A stretch of 64,000 nt of DNA, taken from assembly GCA_029964075.1 (NCBI GenBank), contig CM057136.1, positions 10,478,001 through 10,542,000 on the forward strand, given 5' to 3'. How positions within the stretch are numbered: the stretch's first letter is position 1; every line of letters starts with the position of its first letter. The stretch is from Patiria pectinifera. Its lineage: Eukaryota; Echinodermata; Asteroidea; Valvatida; Asterinidae. The translations under genes and the position numbers were made by a program. The notes beneath the pieces are model-generated. The model worked only from the letters and a program-made list of their open reading frames with translations, made no database searches and had not been told where the DNA came from. This document shows positions 1 to 13,740 of the stretch, piece after piece.

Positions 1-3000
1 AAGCACCCTATAGATTTGTGTGTTGGGCACACTTCCACTTTTGTAGCATCACATTTTGTTGCCATTGAAGTAGATTTGCTGCAAAAATATTCCGCACACT
101 TGTGGGGCTAATGAGATGATCACTTTAATTGCATATAACTATGGAATAGATCTGATTGGTTGTATATGTCTCCCTGATAAGTGCTAACTTAGGATTTGCA
201 TGTATCTGTTTTAGATAATGCTGATATTTCTGACCATGTTGGGCCAGCAAATAAGAATGTCCCAAAACAATAGAGAAACAATAGAGAAACACAAGAAAAA
301 GGAAACATTTTGGGAACATGCATACGAAACAAAAAAACAATACACAACGATCTTTAATGAGAAAGTTTAAATTTTGGTATCCCCTACAGTGATTCCCAAT
401 TCCAAAATTTATAGGCAATTGTTAAATTTGGCACGCCACCATTCAGGTTCAGGTATGGAAAACAATGACAAAGAATTACTCAAATCGACATTTTTTGTAT
501 GGTGGTGAGGTCATATTGAACTTCTAAAAAAGGAATCGTGCACAGTAACTCAACAGCAAAATTGAAATGTAGACAATGAAAATCAATTTATATACAATTT
601 TAAGTTGATGAACATGCTGGCGCAGCAGAGTATGAGTGCTCGGTTGTGTGGTTGATAGAGCAGCATCCTTGGTCATACCGGGACTTCTGTGGTACCCTTG
701 GTTGGGTGAGTAACAGGACGATATGAGAAATGGTTTTAATGGCGTTGTATTTATACTTGTGCTCAGAGCCCACACTGTAAAAAATGCGTTACTTAACAGT
801 TGTTTTTCTGTTGAAATTTTTGTAAAATTAAAGTAGATTATACTGTTTTCGGGTTTTCTGTAAATTTACAAATGTGTTCCTGCCTGTACAGTTTTCTCCA
901 TTTCTCTGTTTGGTTAGGGAATATCCGGTGTTCAACTTAAATTCTGTGCAGGCACAAGGAATGACAGGTTTTGAACGAGCCTCCCGTTCCGACTCTGTTA
1001 GACACAGTCACATCTCTGTCGGTCAACACAGAATCATCTTTTTGTACAGGGTTCGGCCGTATCGCGTGATTTTTCCCTGGTAGGCGGTAGCAGTGCAACG
1101 TTACTGTGGCGTAAACGCTGAAGGGTACCAGTATGTTGTCAAGGAAGGCGCGCGCGGGAGTCGGTCTGTACCAACCTCGTCCCCAGTGCTTACTTTATTT
1201 CCAACGTTGTTTCCAATAGTAAACCCTGGATAGGAAACTTTCTTCCTGCATCCTGATTCGATACCGCAATTGGCTAGAAATGGATTTATATCGTGTACTT
1301 GGTGTTGTTATTCATAACGTGCAGTACGTGTTTTCGCGATCATTCGTCCACGAGTTCTCGAAAATATTCACTTCCTTTCCAGTTTGTTAATATTAATATG
1401 AAATTTGATACTGCATGTTGTCTCGTTAAGATCGTAACAGTTTAATTAAAATATAATCATGTTTTCGTAACTCACGGCATGCTCGCGCTCCAACGAATTG
1501 ATTCTGTGTTTACCCCAGACACCGCATACAAAAACAAACGCAAATGTAACGCACAGGCAGGCACCAGACTACTCCTAATTTGCATACGTGTTCACAAATC
1601 TTGCACATGCAAATGATCCAATACCAGGGTGAGAGAGCAGGTAGTGGTGGGCGCGTACTGCTCGACACCCTGGGGACGAGGTTTGGACTGTACAACTTCC
1701 CGTTGCGTCCGTGCGTATGCGTACCGTGAGTGTGATGTTGTAGAATCTTGGAGCATATTTCATAATCCGTTTCTGCTTACATGTTTGCATTTGTATTGTT
1801 AATGACTATTATTCTTAGTAGAAGCGCTATATTGAAGCGGTTTCAGTTTCAAGTAAGCCTGATAGTCAACGCCAACATCAGTTGAAAGTTGCCTGCTTGT
1901 CATTGCAACATGACTTGCCGTAAGCCAACGTGCAAGTATCTACATTCAAACCTTCATGAGTGTTATCGATAGCACCGCCATTACATGACGTGTTACAAGT
2001 ATCTGCATGTGATGTACGTTCATTATACGAGAATATCTGTGAACTGAAGCTCACACAGGACCTGTCATTCGCAATCCTCGATACAAACATGAACATTTTG
2101 TCGTTTATCGGCCCCCATCATAATCACCGTTTAACTGTTAACAAAAACAACCTTTCCTTCAGCTACAGAGAGTTGTTAAGGAACAAACAAAAACAGCGAA
2201 TGTGCTGTTAGGTTACAAAACGACAACACTTAATCATCTGTTACAAAACAGTAGAATCCCCTGTAATTGAACAAAAAGTGGAATCTGCTGTAATTGAACA
2301 ATATCAAATAAAGTAGAATCTGCTGTTAATGTACAGAGAAAAAAGAAACAGTAGAATATAATGTGCAAAAACAGTAACTCCTGTAATGCCAATTGACAAT
2401 AGAATCTAATGAACAAAGCGTATGTACGCTTTGTTCACTTTGACACTTTGATTACAAATCAAAAGATCGCCAGGTATTGCCCTAATTCAAAATATCTTCC
2501 AAAACATCCCAAGCAGTTGCCACACTGACCACGTGACCAAAAGGTGTACTTGCGTCATGTCCATAGGGTTGCACACCAGTAAATAAGTTTTCATGGACCC
2601 CAATGATAAACTACCCTACTTCGGAAATTCATAAAAAATACTCCAAAGTGTATGAGGTGTTCAACACGTACAATGAAAGCTTATTTCATCATCTCTCATT
2701 TTCGGTTCAAGTTTCTGGGGGGGGGGGGGAACAATGACTTTTGAGAGAAAATTCCATCCAAAGCTGATGACCCCTAAAAGCAGTGCTGAAGCCCATTGCC
2801 CTTTTTAAAATGGTCGCCTACGCTCCAGTGAAAAATACAGCCATTTTAGTGCATAATCATCATCCACATTTTACAAAAATACAAGCTCGCAGTCCTCTGC
2901 ACGGCTTCCATCAACAAACGCTCAAGTTCATGGCCCACAGTATGCTCAATGACGGCATGCGAATCGTGATTTGGCCGGCGTTGGCAATTTCGGACCGATT

Positions 3001-3197
3001 TAATGGCCTGCACCTATAGAGTTATATTGAATTTAGCTATCACCGTTTGCGAGTTAGCCACGCCACTTAAGACACAACCAAAGGGTGTTTTTCAACACTT
3101 ATTTGATTTTTGTTGATCACATATTTTGCGCGTTCCGCGTCCATTTATATATATTATGTACTTAGACACATAGATATAGAACTTAAATGACTTGGAC
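1..3197. other. Gene-poor AT-rich stretch
   Basis: No convincing coding exon is visible on either strand: open frames are short, of low complexity and without splice-signal support. Short dispersed motifs resembling ACAGTAGAATCTGCTGTAAT recur between about 2230 and 2410, with related text near 785-890. A perfect 13-bp inverted repeat around TG lies near 2409-2436, and a run of G sits near 2717-2730. These look like decayed repeats. Confidence 0.6.
2225..2436. repeat. Short degenerate repeats ending in a palindrome
   Basis: Several degenerate units containing GTAGAATC and CTGTAAT follow one another. They end in a perfect inverted repeat with arms TGAACAAAGCGTA and TACGCTTTGTTCA separated by two bases. 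This is probably the remnant of a small foldback element. No coding capacity is seen. Confidence 0.5.
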
Positions 3198-3366
3198 AAT
3201 ATTTCACAAGCTGCGTTCACGCAATTCTAACGCGATTCTATCGCGATAGGTCCATTATCTCCATAGATATAGAAAAGAAAAGACTATATCTCCCGTCCCA
3301 ACTATCTACGGCACTCAGAATTGACCTATCGCGGTAAAATCGCGCCAACGCAGGTTGTGAAATATT
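3198..3366. mobile_element. Small MITE with long terminal inverted repeats
   Basis: The left end (AATATTTCACAAGCTGCGTT, then ACGCGATT and TCGCGATAGGTC) is mirrored by the right end (GACCTATCGCG, then AATCGCG and ACGCAGGTTGTGAAATATT). The inverted repeat covers about 45-50 bp on each side of a core of about 60 bp, for a total near 169 bp. No open frame exists. This is a typical non-autonomous foldback or MITE structure; superfamily not assigned. Confidence 0.65.
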
Positions 3367-4740
3367 AGCCCCAAAAAAGATGAGAATAAGTGTATGCCGA
3401 ACGCGCAGAATCAGACACAAACAAACCTTAGTGTACACAATTTCAATAGGGTTGTCTAAGGGCTGCGCCATTTTGTTTCCCATCATGCCTTGCGCGATCT
3501 AAACGAACCTTTTCCCTCATGACCCTTTACCATCACCGTCTTTACCGACCACTTTACAATCTTGGTGTCCCCTTTGCCAGACATGTGGATGAAAACCATT
3601 CTTTACATAAGCATTTAGGCGAACCTCATTTCCAAAAAATTGTAGATAATAGGAACTCGTTTCTAAAGAAAAAGAAGATTGAGGGTTAATCTGTGAAGAC
3701 ACACACAACCAACATCAACATGGAGCATGGAACGCTGTCTGATCGCATGCATGTTAATAAACAATTCATGGACACTTGTCACAAGCTGGGTTATAAATCA
3801 CCCCCAGGTTGACATGAGTTCCTGCATGTAAACCGTTCTTTCCATTGTCTTTAATGACCAATTAAAGGCAGTGCCACAGACATTCTGTCCCCGTTTTATG
3901 GTCATCCAACTATTCCAAACTGACAAGCTTAATAAATAAGTTACACAAGTCCGATTACGTGCTTTATTGTCAGGTTTGACCCTGCACAGTCACTCCTTAG
4001 TCTGTCCAATATGGAGCTATAGGTACGTCCATGTTTACCCGCATGAAATGACATGCACACCACAAAAGTAGCAAACGATGTAATTGCTACAGCGTGCAAA
4101 ATGACCCCAAGAAAGTAAAGACAGTTGACTAAAATCGTAATTTCAGGTCCCCTTCAATTAATCCTAAAAGTGAGCGATTTTGTCTTTCAGGTAAAACACT
4201 TGATATAAACGTTAGAGAGAGATATGACATTAGCGTTTTAATAATGAAAATGCAGCTGAAGCCCCCAAACGGCATGAAGGTTAGCATTTGTTTGCTTAGC
4301 GACTTGTCATATGGGTGCGATAAAAAGAAGAACATACATTTCCACAAGAATATGCGAGTTGCCCCCTGACGTTGTGAGCACATTGGCTGCAGATAAGCAG
4401 CTGTCGACGTTGTTTGTGATATTTTGGGAGTCTGTAACCCTCCAAAAAAGGCGCTTTTTCTATTCGAATCTTTTGCGGAAAAGTCAGGTCGGAAACTGAC
4501 AAAGTAGCGATGACCTTTGCACTAATGTACATGTTGGGCTGCATCAGTCTACAGCTTGTTCTAGGGCTGCGCCCATTAAAAATACGCGATGACGCGCTGA
4601 AAATAGACATAGACAATTATGATACTGACAAATATCAGACAATTATCAACATCAAAATTAAGAAATTATCATCACATTTAATAATAGTTAGGCATCGGTA
4701 AACACCCCCCCCCCCCTCCAACGGCATAGTAAGTATTTAC
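3367..4740. other. Gap without recognisable gene
   Basis: Nothing coding is recognised on either strand. Short overlapping open frames around 4130-4700 have no splice context and overlap each other on both strands. A run of about 14 C lies near 4705-4718, just before the satellite begins. Confidence 0.5.
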
Positions 4741-4749
4741 ACGTACATT

Positions 4750-4930
4750 TTATTAACGTGCATTAGGCCCGTATATACCCATCGCGCTGCCTGGGTAAAA
4801 CGCAGAACTCTAAAATATAGGTCCTTCCCGTCTTCATTTTTCTGACTTGCAAAAACGGGGAACTCTAAAAGCAGAGGGTCTTTCCGGGTTAATTTTTCAA
4901 CGAAAACATTTCTAGGAGTTGTTGAGAATA
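4750..4930. repeat. Diverged satellite monomers, left edge
   Basis: The text contains the satellite landmark GGGTAAAACGC followed by GAACTCTAA and CCTTCCCG, but with many substitutions and indels compared with the array to its right. Strongly diverged edge monomers flanking a homogeneous core are usual for satellites maintained by unequal exchange. Confidence 0.7.
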
Positions 4931-7900
4931 TAATACACTTATCCAGATTAAAATTAAAAGATTGTGACGATTTTTAATATTGGTTCTGAAGCGATAAAGA
5001 TGCCCCCTCCTACAGCATCGGAGCACGTACGCGTATACTGCACATACCGTGCAATAGGCCTATTTGAACAAAAAACCTAGGTGGGTAAAACGCGGAACTC
5101 TCATTTTAAAAGGTCTTCCGGGGTGAATTTCCGAAAGAAAAAAAATCAGAGGAGTTGTTGAGAATATAATACACTTATCCAGATGAAAATTAAAACATTG
5201 TGACGATTTTTAATGTTGGTTCTGCAGCGATAAAGATGCCCCCTCCTACAGCATCGGAGCCAGTCCGCGTATACTGCACATACCGTACAATAGGCCTATT
5301 TGCACAAAAAACCAGGGTGGGTAAAACGCGGAACTCTCATTTTAAAAAGTCTTCCCGGGTGAATTTCCGCAAGAACAAAATCACAGGAGTTGTTGAGAAT
5401 ATAATACACTTATCCAGATTAAAATTAGAACATTGTGACGATTTTTAATGTTGGTTCTGCAGGGTTAAATATGCCCCCTCCTACAGCATCGGAGCACGTA
5501 CGCGTATACTGCACATACCGTGCAATAGGCATATTTGCCCAAAAACCAAGGTGGGTAAAACGCGGAACTCTCATTTTAAAAAGTCTTCCCGGGTGAATTT
5601 CCGAAAGAAAAAAATCACAGGAGTTGTTGAGAATATAATACACTTATCCAGATGAAAATTAAAACATTGTGACGATTTTTAATATAGGTTCTGCAGGGTT
5701 AAATATGCCCTCCTACAGCATCGGAGCACGTACGCGTATACTGCACATACCGTGCAATAGGCCTATTTGCACAAAAAACCTAGGTTGGTAAAACGCGGAA
5801 CTCTCATTTTAAAAGGTCTTCCCGGGTGAATTTCGGAAAGAAAAAAATCACAGGAGTTGTTGAGAATATAATACACTTTTTCAGATCAAAATTAACGGCT
5901 TGTGACGATTTTTAATGGTGGTCCTACATGGATAAACATGCCCCCTCCGACGCCATCGGAGCCAGTACGCGTATACTGCACATACCGTGCAATAGGCCTA
6001 TTTGCCCAAAAACCTAGGTGGGTAAAACGCGGAACTCTCATTTTAAAACGCCTGCCCGGGTTCATTTCCGGGAGAAAAAATCACAGGAGTTGTTGAGAAT
6101 ATAATACACTTATCCAGATGAAAATGAAAAGATTGTGACGATTTTTAATGTTGGTTCTGCAGGGTTAAATATGCCCCCTCCTACGGCATCGGAGCCAATA
6201 CGCGTATACTGCACATACCGTGCAATAGGCGTATTTGCACAAAAAACCTAGGTGGGTAAAACGCGGAACTCTCATTTTAAAAAGTCTTCCCGGGTGAATT
6301 TCCGAAAGAAAAAAATCACAGGAGTTGTTGAGAATATAATACACTTATCCAGATTAAAATTAGAACATTGTGACGATTTTTAATGTTGGTTCTGCAGGGT
6401 TAAATATGCCCCCTCCTACAGCATCGGAGCCAGTACGCGTATACTGCACATACCGTGCAATAGGCATATTTGCCCAAAAACCAAGGTGGGTAAAACGCGG
6501 AACTCTCATTTTAAAAAGCCTTCCCTGGTGAATTTCCGAAAGAAAAAAATCACAGGAGTTGTTGAGAATATAATACACTTATCCAGATTAAAATTAGAAC
6601 ATTGTGACGATTTTTAATGTTGGTTCTGCAGGGTTAAATATGCCCCCTCCTACAGCATCGGAGCCAGTACGCGTATACTGCACATACCGTGCAATAGGCC
6701 TATTTGCCCAAAAACCTAGGTGGGTAAAACGCGGAACTCTCATTTTAAAAAGTCTTCTCGGGTGAATTTCCGAAAGAAAAAAATCAGAGGAGTTGTTGAG
6801 AATATAATACACTTATCCGGATTAAAATTAGACCATTGTGACGATTTTTAATATAGGTTCTGCAGGGTTAAATATGCCCCCTCCTACGGCATCGGAGCAC
6901 GTATGCGTATACTGCACATACCGTGCAATAGGCCTATTTGCACAAAAAACCTAGGTGGGTAAAACGCGGAACTCTCATTTTAAAAGGTCTTCCCGGGTGA
7001 ATTTCGGAAAGAAAAAAATCAGAGGAGTTGTTGAGAATATAATACACTTATCCAGATCAAAATTAAAAGATTGTGACGATTTTTAATGTTGGTTCTGCAG
7101 GGTTAAACATGCCCCCTCCTACGGCATCGGAGCCAGTACGCGTATACTGCACATACCGTGCAATAGGCCTATTTGCCCAAAAACCTAGGTGGGTAAAACG
7201 CGGAACTCTCATTTTAAAAAGCCTGCCCGGGTGAATTTCCGAAAGAAAAAAATCACAGGAGTTGTTGAGAATATAATACACTTATCCAGATGAAAATGAA
7301 AAGATTGTGACGATTTTTAATGTTGGTTCTGCAGGGTTAAATATGCCCCCTCCTACGGCATCGGAGCCAATACGCGTATACTGCACATACCGTGCAATAG
7401 GCGTATTTGCACAAAAAACCTAGGTGGGTAAAACGCGGAACTCTCATTTTAAAAAGTCTTCCCGGGTGAATTTCCGAAAGAAAAAAATCACAGGAGTTGT
7501 TGAGAATATAATACACTTATCCAGATTAAAATTAGAACATTGTGACGATTTTTAATGTTGGTTCTGCAGGGTTAAATATGCCCCCTCCTACAGCATCGGA
7601 GCCAGTACGCGTATACTGCACATACCGTGCAATAGGCATATTTGCCCAAAAACCAAGGTGGGTAAAACGCGGAACTCTCATTTTAAAAAGCCTTCCCTGG
7701 TGAATTTCCGAAAGAAAAAAATCACAGGAGTTGTTGAGAATATAATACACTTATCCAGATTAAAATTAGAACATTGTGACGATTTTTAATGTTGGTTCTG
7801 CAGGGTTAAATATGCCCCCTCCTACAGCATCGGAGCCAGTACGCGTATACTGCACATACCGTGCAATAGGCCTATTTGCCCAAAAACCTAGGTGGGTAAA

Positions 7901-10900
7901 ACGCGGAACTCTCATTTTAAAAAGTCTTCTCGGGTGAATTTCCGAAAGAAAAAAATCAGAGGAGTTGTTGAGAATATAATACACTTATCCGGATTAAAAT
8001 TAGACCATTGTGACGATTTTTAATATAGGTTCTGCAGGGTTAAATATGCCCCCTCCTACGGCATCGGAGCACGTACGCGTATACTGCACATACCGTGCAA
8101 TAGGCCTATTTGCACAAAAAACCTAGGTGGGTAAAACGCGGAACTCTCATTTTAAAAGGTCTTCCCGGGTGAATTTCGGAAAGAAAAAAATCAGAGGAGT
8201 TGTTGAGAATATAATACACTTATCCAGATCAAAATTAAAAGATTGTGACGATTTTTAATGTTGGTTCTGCAGGGTTAAACATGCCCCCTCCTACGGCATC
8301 GGAGCCAGTACGCGTATACTGCACATACCGTGCAATAGGCCTATTTGCCCAAAAACCTAGGTGGGTAAAACGCGGAACTCTCATTTTAAAAAGCCTGCCC
8401 GGGTGAATTTCCGAAAGAAAAAAATCACAGGAGTTGTTGAGAATATAATACACTTATCCAGATGAAAATGAAAAGATTGTGACGATTTTTAATGTTGGTT
8501 CTGCAGGGTTAAATATGCCCCCTCCTACGGCATCGGAGCCAATACGCGTATACTGCACATACCGTGCAATAGGCGTATTTGCACAAAAAACCTAGGTGGG
8601 TAAAACGCGGAACTCTCATTTTAAAAAGTCTTCCCGGGTGAATTTCCGAAAGAAAAAAATCACAGGAGTTGTTGAGAATATAATACACTTATCCAGATTA
8701 AAATTAGAACATTGTGACGATTTTTAATGTTGGTTCTGCAGGGTTAAATATGCCCCCTCCTACAGCATCGGAGCCAGTACGCGTATACTGCACATACCGT
8801 GCAATAGGCCTATTTGCCCAAAAACCTAGGTGGGTAAAACGCGGAACTCTCATTTTAAAAAGTCTTCCCGGGTGAATTTCCGAAAAAAAAAATCACAGGA
8901 GTTGTTGAGAATATAATACACTTATCCAGATTAAAATTAGAACATTGTGACGATTTTTAATGTTGGTTCTGCAGGGTTAAATATGCCCCCTCCTACAGCA
9001 TCGGAGCCAGTACGCGTATACTGCACATACCGTGCAATAGGCCTATTTGCCCAAAAACCTAGGTGGGTAAAACGCGGAACTCTCATTTTAAAAAGCCTTC
9101 CCTGGTGAATTTCCGAAAGAAAAAAATCACAGGAGTTGTTGAGAATATAATACACTTATCCAGATTAAAATTAGAACATTGTGACGATTTTTAATGTTGG
9201 TTCTGCAGGGTTAAATATGCCCCCTCCTACAGCATCGGAGCCAGTACGCGTATACTGCACATACCGTGCAATAGGCCTATTTGCCCAAAAACCTAGGTGG
9301 GTAAAACGCGGAACTCTCATTTTAAAAAGTCTTCTCGGGTGAATTTCCGAAAGAAAAAAATCACAGGAGTTGTTGAGAATATAATACACTTATCCGGATT
9401 AAAATTAGACCATTGTGACGATTTTTAATATAGGTTCTGCAGGGTTAAATATGCCCCCTCCTACGGCATCGGAGCACGTACGCGTATACTGCACATACCG
9501 TGCAATAGGCCTATTTGCACAAAAAACCTAGGTGGGTAAAACGCGGAACTCTCATTTTAAAAGGTCTTCCCGGGTGAATTTCGGAAAGAAAAAAATCAGA
9601 GGAGTTGTTGAGAATATAATACACTTATCCAGATCAAAATTAAAAGATTGTGACGATTTTTAATGTTGGTTCTGCAGGGTTAAACATGCCCCCTCCTACG
9701 GCATCGGAGCCAGTACGCGTATACTGCACATACCGTGCAATAGGCCTATTTGCCCAAAAACCTAGGTGGGTAAAACGCGGAACTCTCATTTTAAAAAGCC
9801 TGCCCGGGTGAATTTCCGAAAGAAAAAAATCACAGGAGTTGTTGAGAATATAATACACTTATCCAGATGAAAATGAAAAGATTGTGACGATTTTTAATGT
9901 TGGTTCTGCAGGGTTAAATATGCCCCCTCCTACGGCATCGGAGCCAATACGCGTATACTGCACATACCGTGCAATAGGCGTATTTGCACAAAAAACCTAG
10001 GTGGGTAAAACGCGGAACTCTCATTTTAAAAAGTCTTCCCGGGTGAATTTCCGAAAAAAAAAATCACAGGAGTTGTTGAGAATATAATACACTTATCCAG
10101 ATTAAAATTAGAACATTGTGACGATTTTTAATGTTGGTTCTGCAGGGTTAAATATGCCCCCTCCTACAGCATCGGAGCCAGTACGCGTATACTGCACATA
10201 CCGTGCAATAGGCATATTTGCCCAAAAACCAAGGTGGGTAAAACGCGGAACTCTCATTTTAAAAAGCCTTCCCTGGTGAATTTCCGAAAGAAAAAAATCA
10301 CAGGAGTTGTTGAGAATATAATACACTTATCCAGATTAAAATTAGAACATTGTGACGATTTTTAATGTTGGTTCTGCAGGGTTAAATATGCCCCCTCCTA
10401 CAGCATCGGAGCCAGTACGCGTATACTGCACATACCGTGCAATAGGCCTATTTGCCCAAAAACCTAGGTGGGTAAAACGCGGAACTCTCATTTTAAAAAG
10501 TCTTCTCGGGTGAATTTCCGAAAGAAAAAAATCAGAGGAGTTGTTGAGAATATAATACACTTATCCGGATTAAAATTAGACCATTGTGACGATTTTTAAT
10601 ATAGGTTCTGCAGGGTTAAATATGCCCCCTCCTACGGCATCGGAGCACGTACGCGTATACTGCACATACCGTGCAATAGGCGTATTTGCACAAAAAACCT
10701 AGGTGGGTAAAACGCGGAACTCTCATTTTAAAAAGTCTTCCCGGGTGAATTTCCGAAAGAAAAAAATCACAGGAGTTGTTGAGAATATAATACACTTATC
10801 CAGATTAAAATTAGAACATTGTGACGATTTTTAATGTTGGTTCTGCAGGGTTAAATATGCCCCCTCCTACAGCATCGGAGCCAGTACGCGTATACTGCAC

Positions 10901-12955
10901 ATACCGTGCAATAGGCATATTTGCCCAAAAACCAAGGTGGGTAAAACGCGGAACTCTCATTTTAAAAAGCCTTCCCGGGTGAATTTCCGAAAGAAAAAAA
11001 TCACAGGAGTTGTTGAGAATATAATACACTTATCCAGATTAAAATTAGAACATTGTGACGATTTTTAATGTTGGTTCTGCAGGGTTAAATATGCCCCCTC
11101 CTACAGCATCGGAGCCAGTACGCGTATACTGCACATACCGTGTAATAGGCCTATTTGCCCAAAAACCTAGGTGGGTAAAACGCGGAACTCTCATTTTAAA
11201 AAGTCTTCTCGGGTGAATTTCCGAAAGAAAAAAATCACAGGAGTTGTTGAGAATATAATACACTTATCCGGATTAAAATTAGACCATTGTGACGATTTTT
11301 AATATAGGTTCTGCAGGGTTAAATATGCCCCCTCCTACGGCATCGGAGCACGTACGCGTATACTGCACATACCGTGCAATAGGCCTATTTGCCCAAAAAC
11401 CTAGGTGGGTAAAACGCGGAACTCTCATTTTAAAAAGCCTTCCCGGGTGAATTTCCGAAAGAAAAAAATCACAGGAGTTGTTGAGAATATAATACACTTA
11501 TCCAGATGAAAATTAAAAGATTGTGACGATTTTTAATGGTGGTTCTGCAGCAATAAAGATGCCCCCTCCTACAGCATCGGAGCACGTACGCGTATACTGC
11601 ACATACCGTGCAATAGGCCTATTTGCACAAAAAACCTAGGTGGGTAAAACGCGGAACTCTCATTTTAAAAGGTCTTCCCGGGTGAATTTCGGAAAGAAAA
11701 AAATCACAGGAGTTGTTGAGAATATAATACACTTATCCAGATTAAAATTAAAACATTGTGACGATTTTTAATATAGGTTCTGCAGGGTTAAATATGCCCC
11801 CTCCTACGGCATCGGAGCACGTACGCGTATACTGCACATACCGTGCAATCGGCCTATTTGCCCAAAAACCTAGGTGGGTAAAACGCGGAACTCTCATTTT
11901 AAAAAGCCTTCCCGGGTGAATTTCCGAAAGATAAAAATCACAGGAGTTGTTGAGAATATAATACACTTATCCAGATGAAAATTAAAAGATTGTGACGATT
12001 TTTAATGTTGGTTCAGCAGGGTTAAATATGCCCCCTCCTACGGCATCGGAGCCAATACGCGTATACTGCACATACCGTGCAATCGGCCTATTTGCCCAAA
12101 AACCTAGGTGGGTAAAACGCGGAACTCTCATTTTAAAAAGTCTTCCCGGGTGAATTTCCGAAAGAAAAAAAATCAGAGGAGTTTTTGAGAATATAATACA
12201 CTTATCCAGATTAAAATTAAAGGATTGTGACGATTTTTAATGTTGGTTCTGCAGGGTTAAATATGCCCCCTCCTACGGCATCGGAGCCAATACGCGTATA
12301 CTGCACATACCGTGCAATAGGCCTATTTGCCCAAAAACCTAGGTGGGTAAAACGCGGAACTCTCATTTTAAAAAGTCTTCCCGGGTGAATTTCCGAAAGA
12401 AAAAAATCACAGGTGTTGTTGAGAATATAATACACTTATCCAGATGAAAATTAAAACATTGTGACGCTTTTTAATGGTGGTTCTGCAGCGATAAAGATGC
12501 CCCCTCCAACAGCATCGGAGCACGTACGCGTATACTGCACATACCGTGCAATAGGCCTATTTGCACAAAAAACCTAGGTGGGTAAAACGCGAAACTCTCA
12601 TTTTAAAAGGTCTTCCCGGGTGAATTTCCGAAAGAAAAAAATCACAGGAGTTGTTGAGAATATAATACACTTATCCAGATTAAAATTAAAAGATTGTGAC
12701 GATATTTAATGTTGGTTCTGCAGCGATAAAGATGCCCCCTCCTACGGCATCGGAGCCAGTACGCGTATACTGCACATACCGTACAATAGGCCTATTTGCC
12801 CAAAAACCTAGGTGGGTAAAACGGGGAACTCTCATTTTAAAAAGTCTTCTCGGGTGAATTTCGGAAAGAAAAAAATTAGAGGAGTTGTTGAGAATATAAT
12901 ACACTTATCCAGATTAAAATTAAAACATTCTGATGATTTGTAATTTTGATTCTGC
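4930..12955. repeat. 234-bp satellite array with higher-order repeats
   Basis: About 34 head-to-tail monomers of about 234 bp. Landmarks recur in each monomer: TGTGACGATTTTTAAT, TATGCCCCCTCCTAC, ACGCGTATACTGCACATACC, GTGGGTAAAACGCGGAACTC and GAGTTGTTGAGAATATAATA. Monomer variants (for example GCATATTTGCCC with CCAAGG, or GCGTATTTGCAC) recur with a period of 1171-1172 bp (five monomers), and once of 1405 bp (six monomers), between about 6.1 and 11.0 kb. This shows higher-order repeat organisation. Many monomers carry a 72-codon open frame on the minus strand (for example 6360-6578, 7532-7750, 10108-10326). Because it is closed by a stop in every monomer and is absent from others, I regard it as incidental. 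Confidence 0.95.
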
Positions 12956-13080
12956 CTGTGTAAAACGCGAAACTCTCGGAGGCCTACCCATTGATCGCGT
13001 TGCCTGGGTAAAACAAGGAACTATTAATACAGAGGGCCTTCCCATGAACTTGTGGAGGATATAAGACACTTGTCGACATT
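12955..13080. repeat. Diverged satellite monomer, right edge
   Basis: Degenerate versions of the satellite landmarks (GTAAAACGCGAAACTCTC; CCCATTGATCGCGTTGCCTGGGTAAAAC) mark the decayed right margin. The phrase about CGCGTTGCCTGGGTAAAAC is closest to the left edge near 4782, so the two edges resemble each other more than they resemble the core. Confidence 0.6.
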
Positions 13081-13494
13081 GCAAATAAAACATTACGGTC
13101 ATTCCATAATGTTACTTCGGCAGAATTCGTTCTGCAGCGGTACATTATCCCCCTATCAACTGTTTAAAACACGTGCTTCACAGAGCACTGAGTCTCAGCT
13201 GCACCCTTGGTTTGTAAACGGCATGTATCCCTGTACAGCATGTGTTCTGCACTGTTCCGCAAATACTACACACAATTATTATACGACGGCACAAACAGGT
13301 GGGAAATCTTTTATTTTCAATTTATTTAAGGGCAGATTATGACGATTTTGGGACTTAATAATGAGATTGGGTCCTTGCTGTACTTTGAAAGCCAGTATTT
13401 CATCTTAATTTAGTGTTTTATTACCAATTTTGCAGAGTTCCGCAGAGTTCTGCACGTTCTGCAAGTTCCGCGAAATACCAATTGCCAATTAATA

Positions 13495-13498
13495 CAGC
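13495..13498. repeat. Target-site duplication, left (CAGC)
   Basis: CAGC lies immediately before the transposon end TGTCACGCC. The same four bases follow the other end (GGCGTGACA) at 24747-24750. The exact match, together with perfect outer inverted repeats, defines the insertion boundaries. Confidence 0.85.
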
Positions 13499-13740
13499 TG
13501 TCACGCCCCAACTATCGCATCGGTCCCAACTATAGTTGGGCCTGTCCCAACTATAGTTGGGCCTGTCCCAACTGTAGTTCCACAGTTGGGCTGGCCCAAC
13601 TATAGTTGGGCCTGTCCCAACTATAGTTGGGACGGTCCCAACTGTAAGTTCCATTGTTGGGCTGGCCCATCTATAGTTGGGCCACTCCGATCTTTTTATT
13701 TTGCGGTGTCCCAACTATAGTTTACATTGATGTACAACCA
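13499..13740. repeat. Left terminus: clustered 16-bp palindromes
   Basis: The perfect palindrome CCCAACTATAGTTGGG and near variants occur about six times, separated by CCTGT, GGC or GGACGG spacers. The outermost 60 or so bases are mirrored at the right terminus (24655-24746), where three to four copies are found. Dense palindromes at both ends are candidate binding sites for a dimeric transposase and could extrude cruciforms. Confidence 0.85.

Noticed and set aside
6360-11966. Series of 72-residue open frames on the minus strand as a tandem gene family
   Set aside because: They follow the 234-bp satellite period exactly, several monomers lack them and no promoter or splice context exists. 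Explained by repeat homogenisation.
4930-12955. CRISPR-like or phage-like repeat array
   Set aside because: Repeats are contiguous 234-bp monomers without spacers, in a eukaryotic context.
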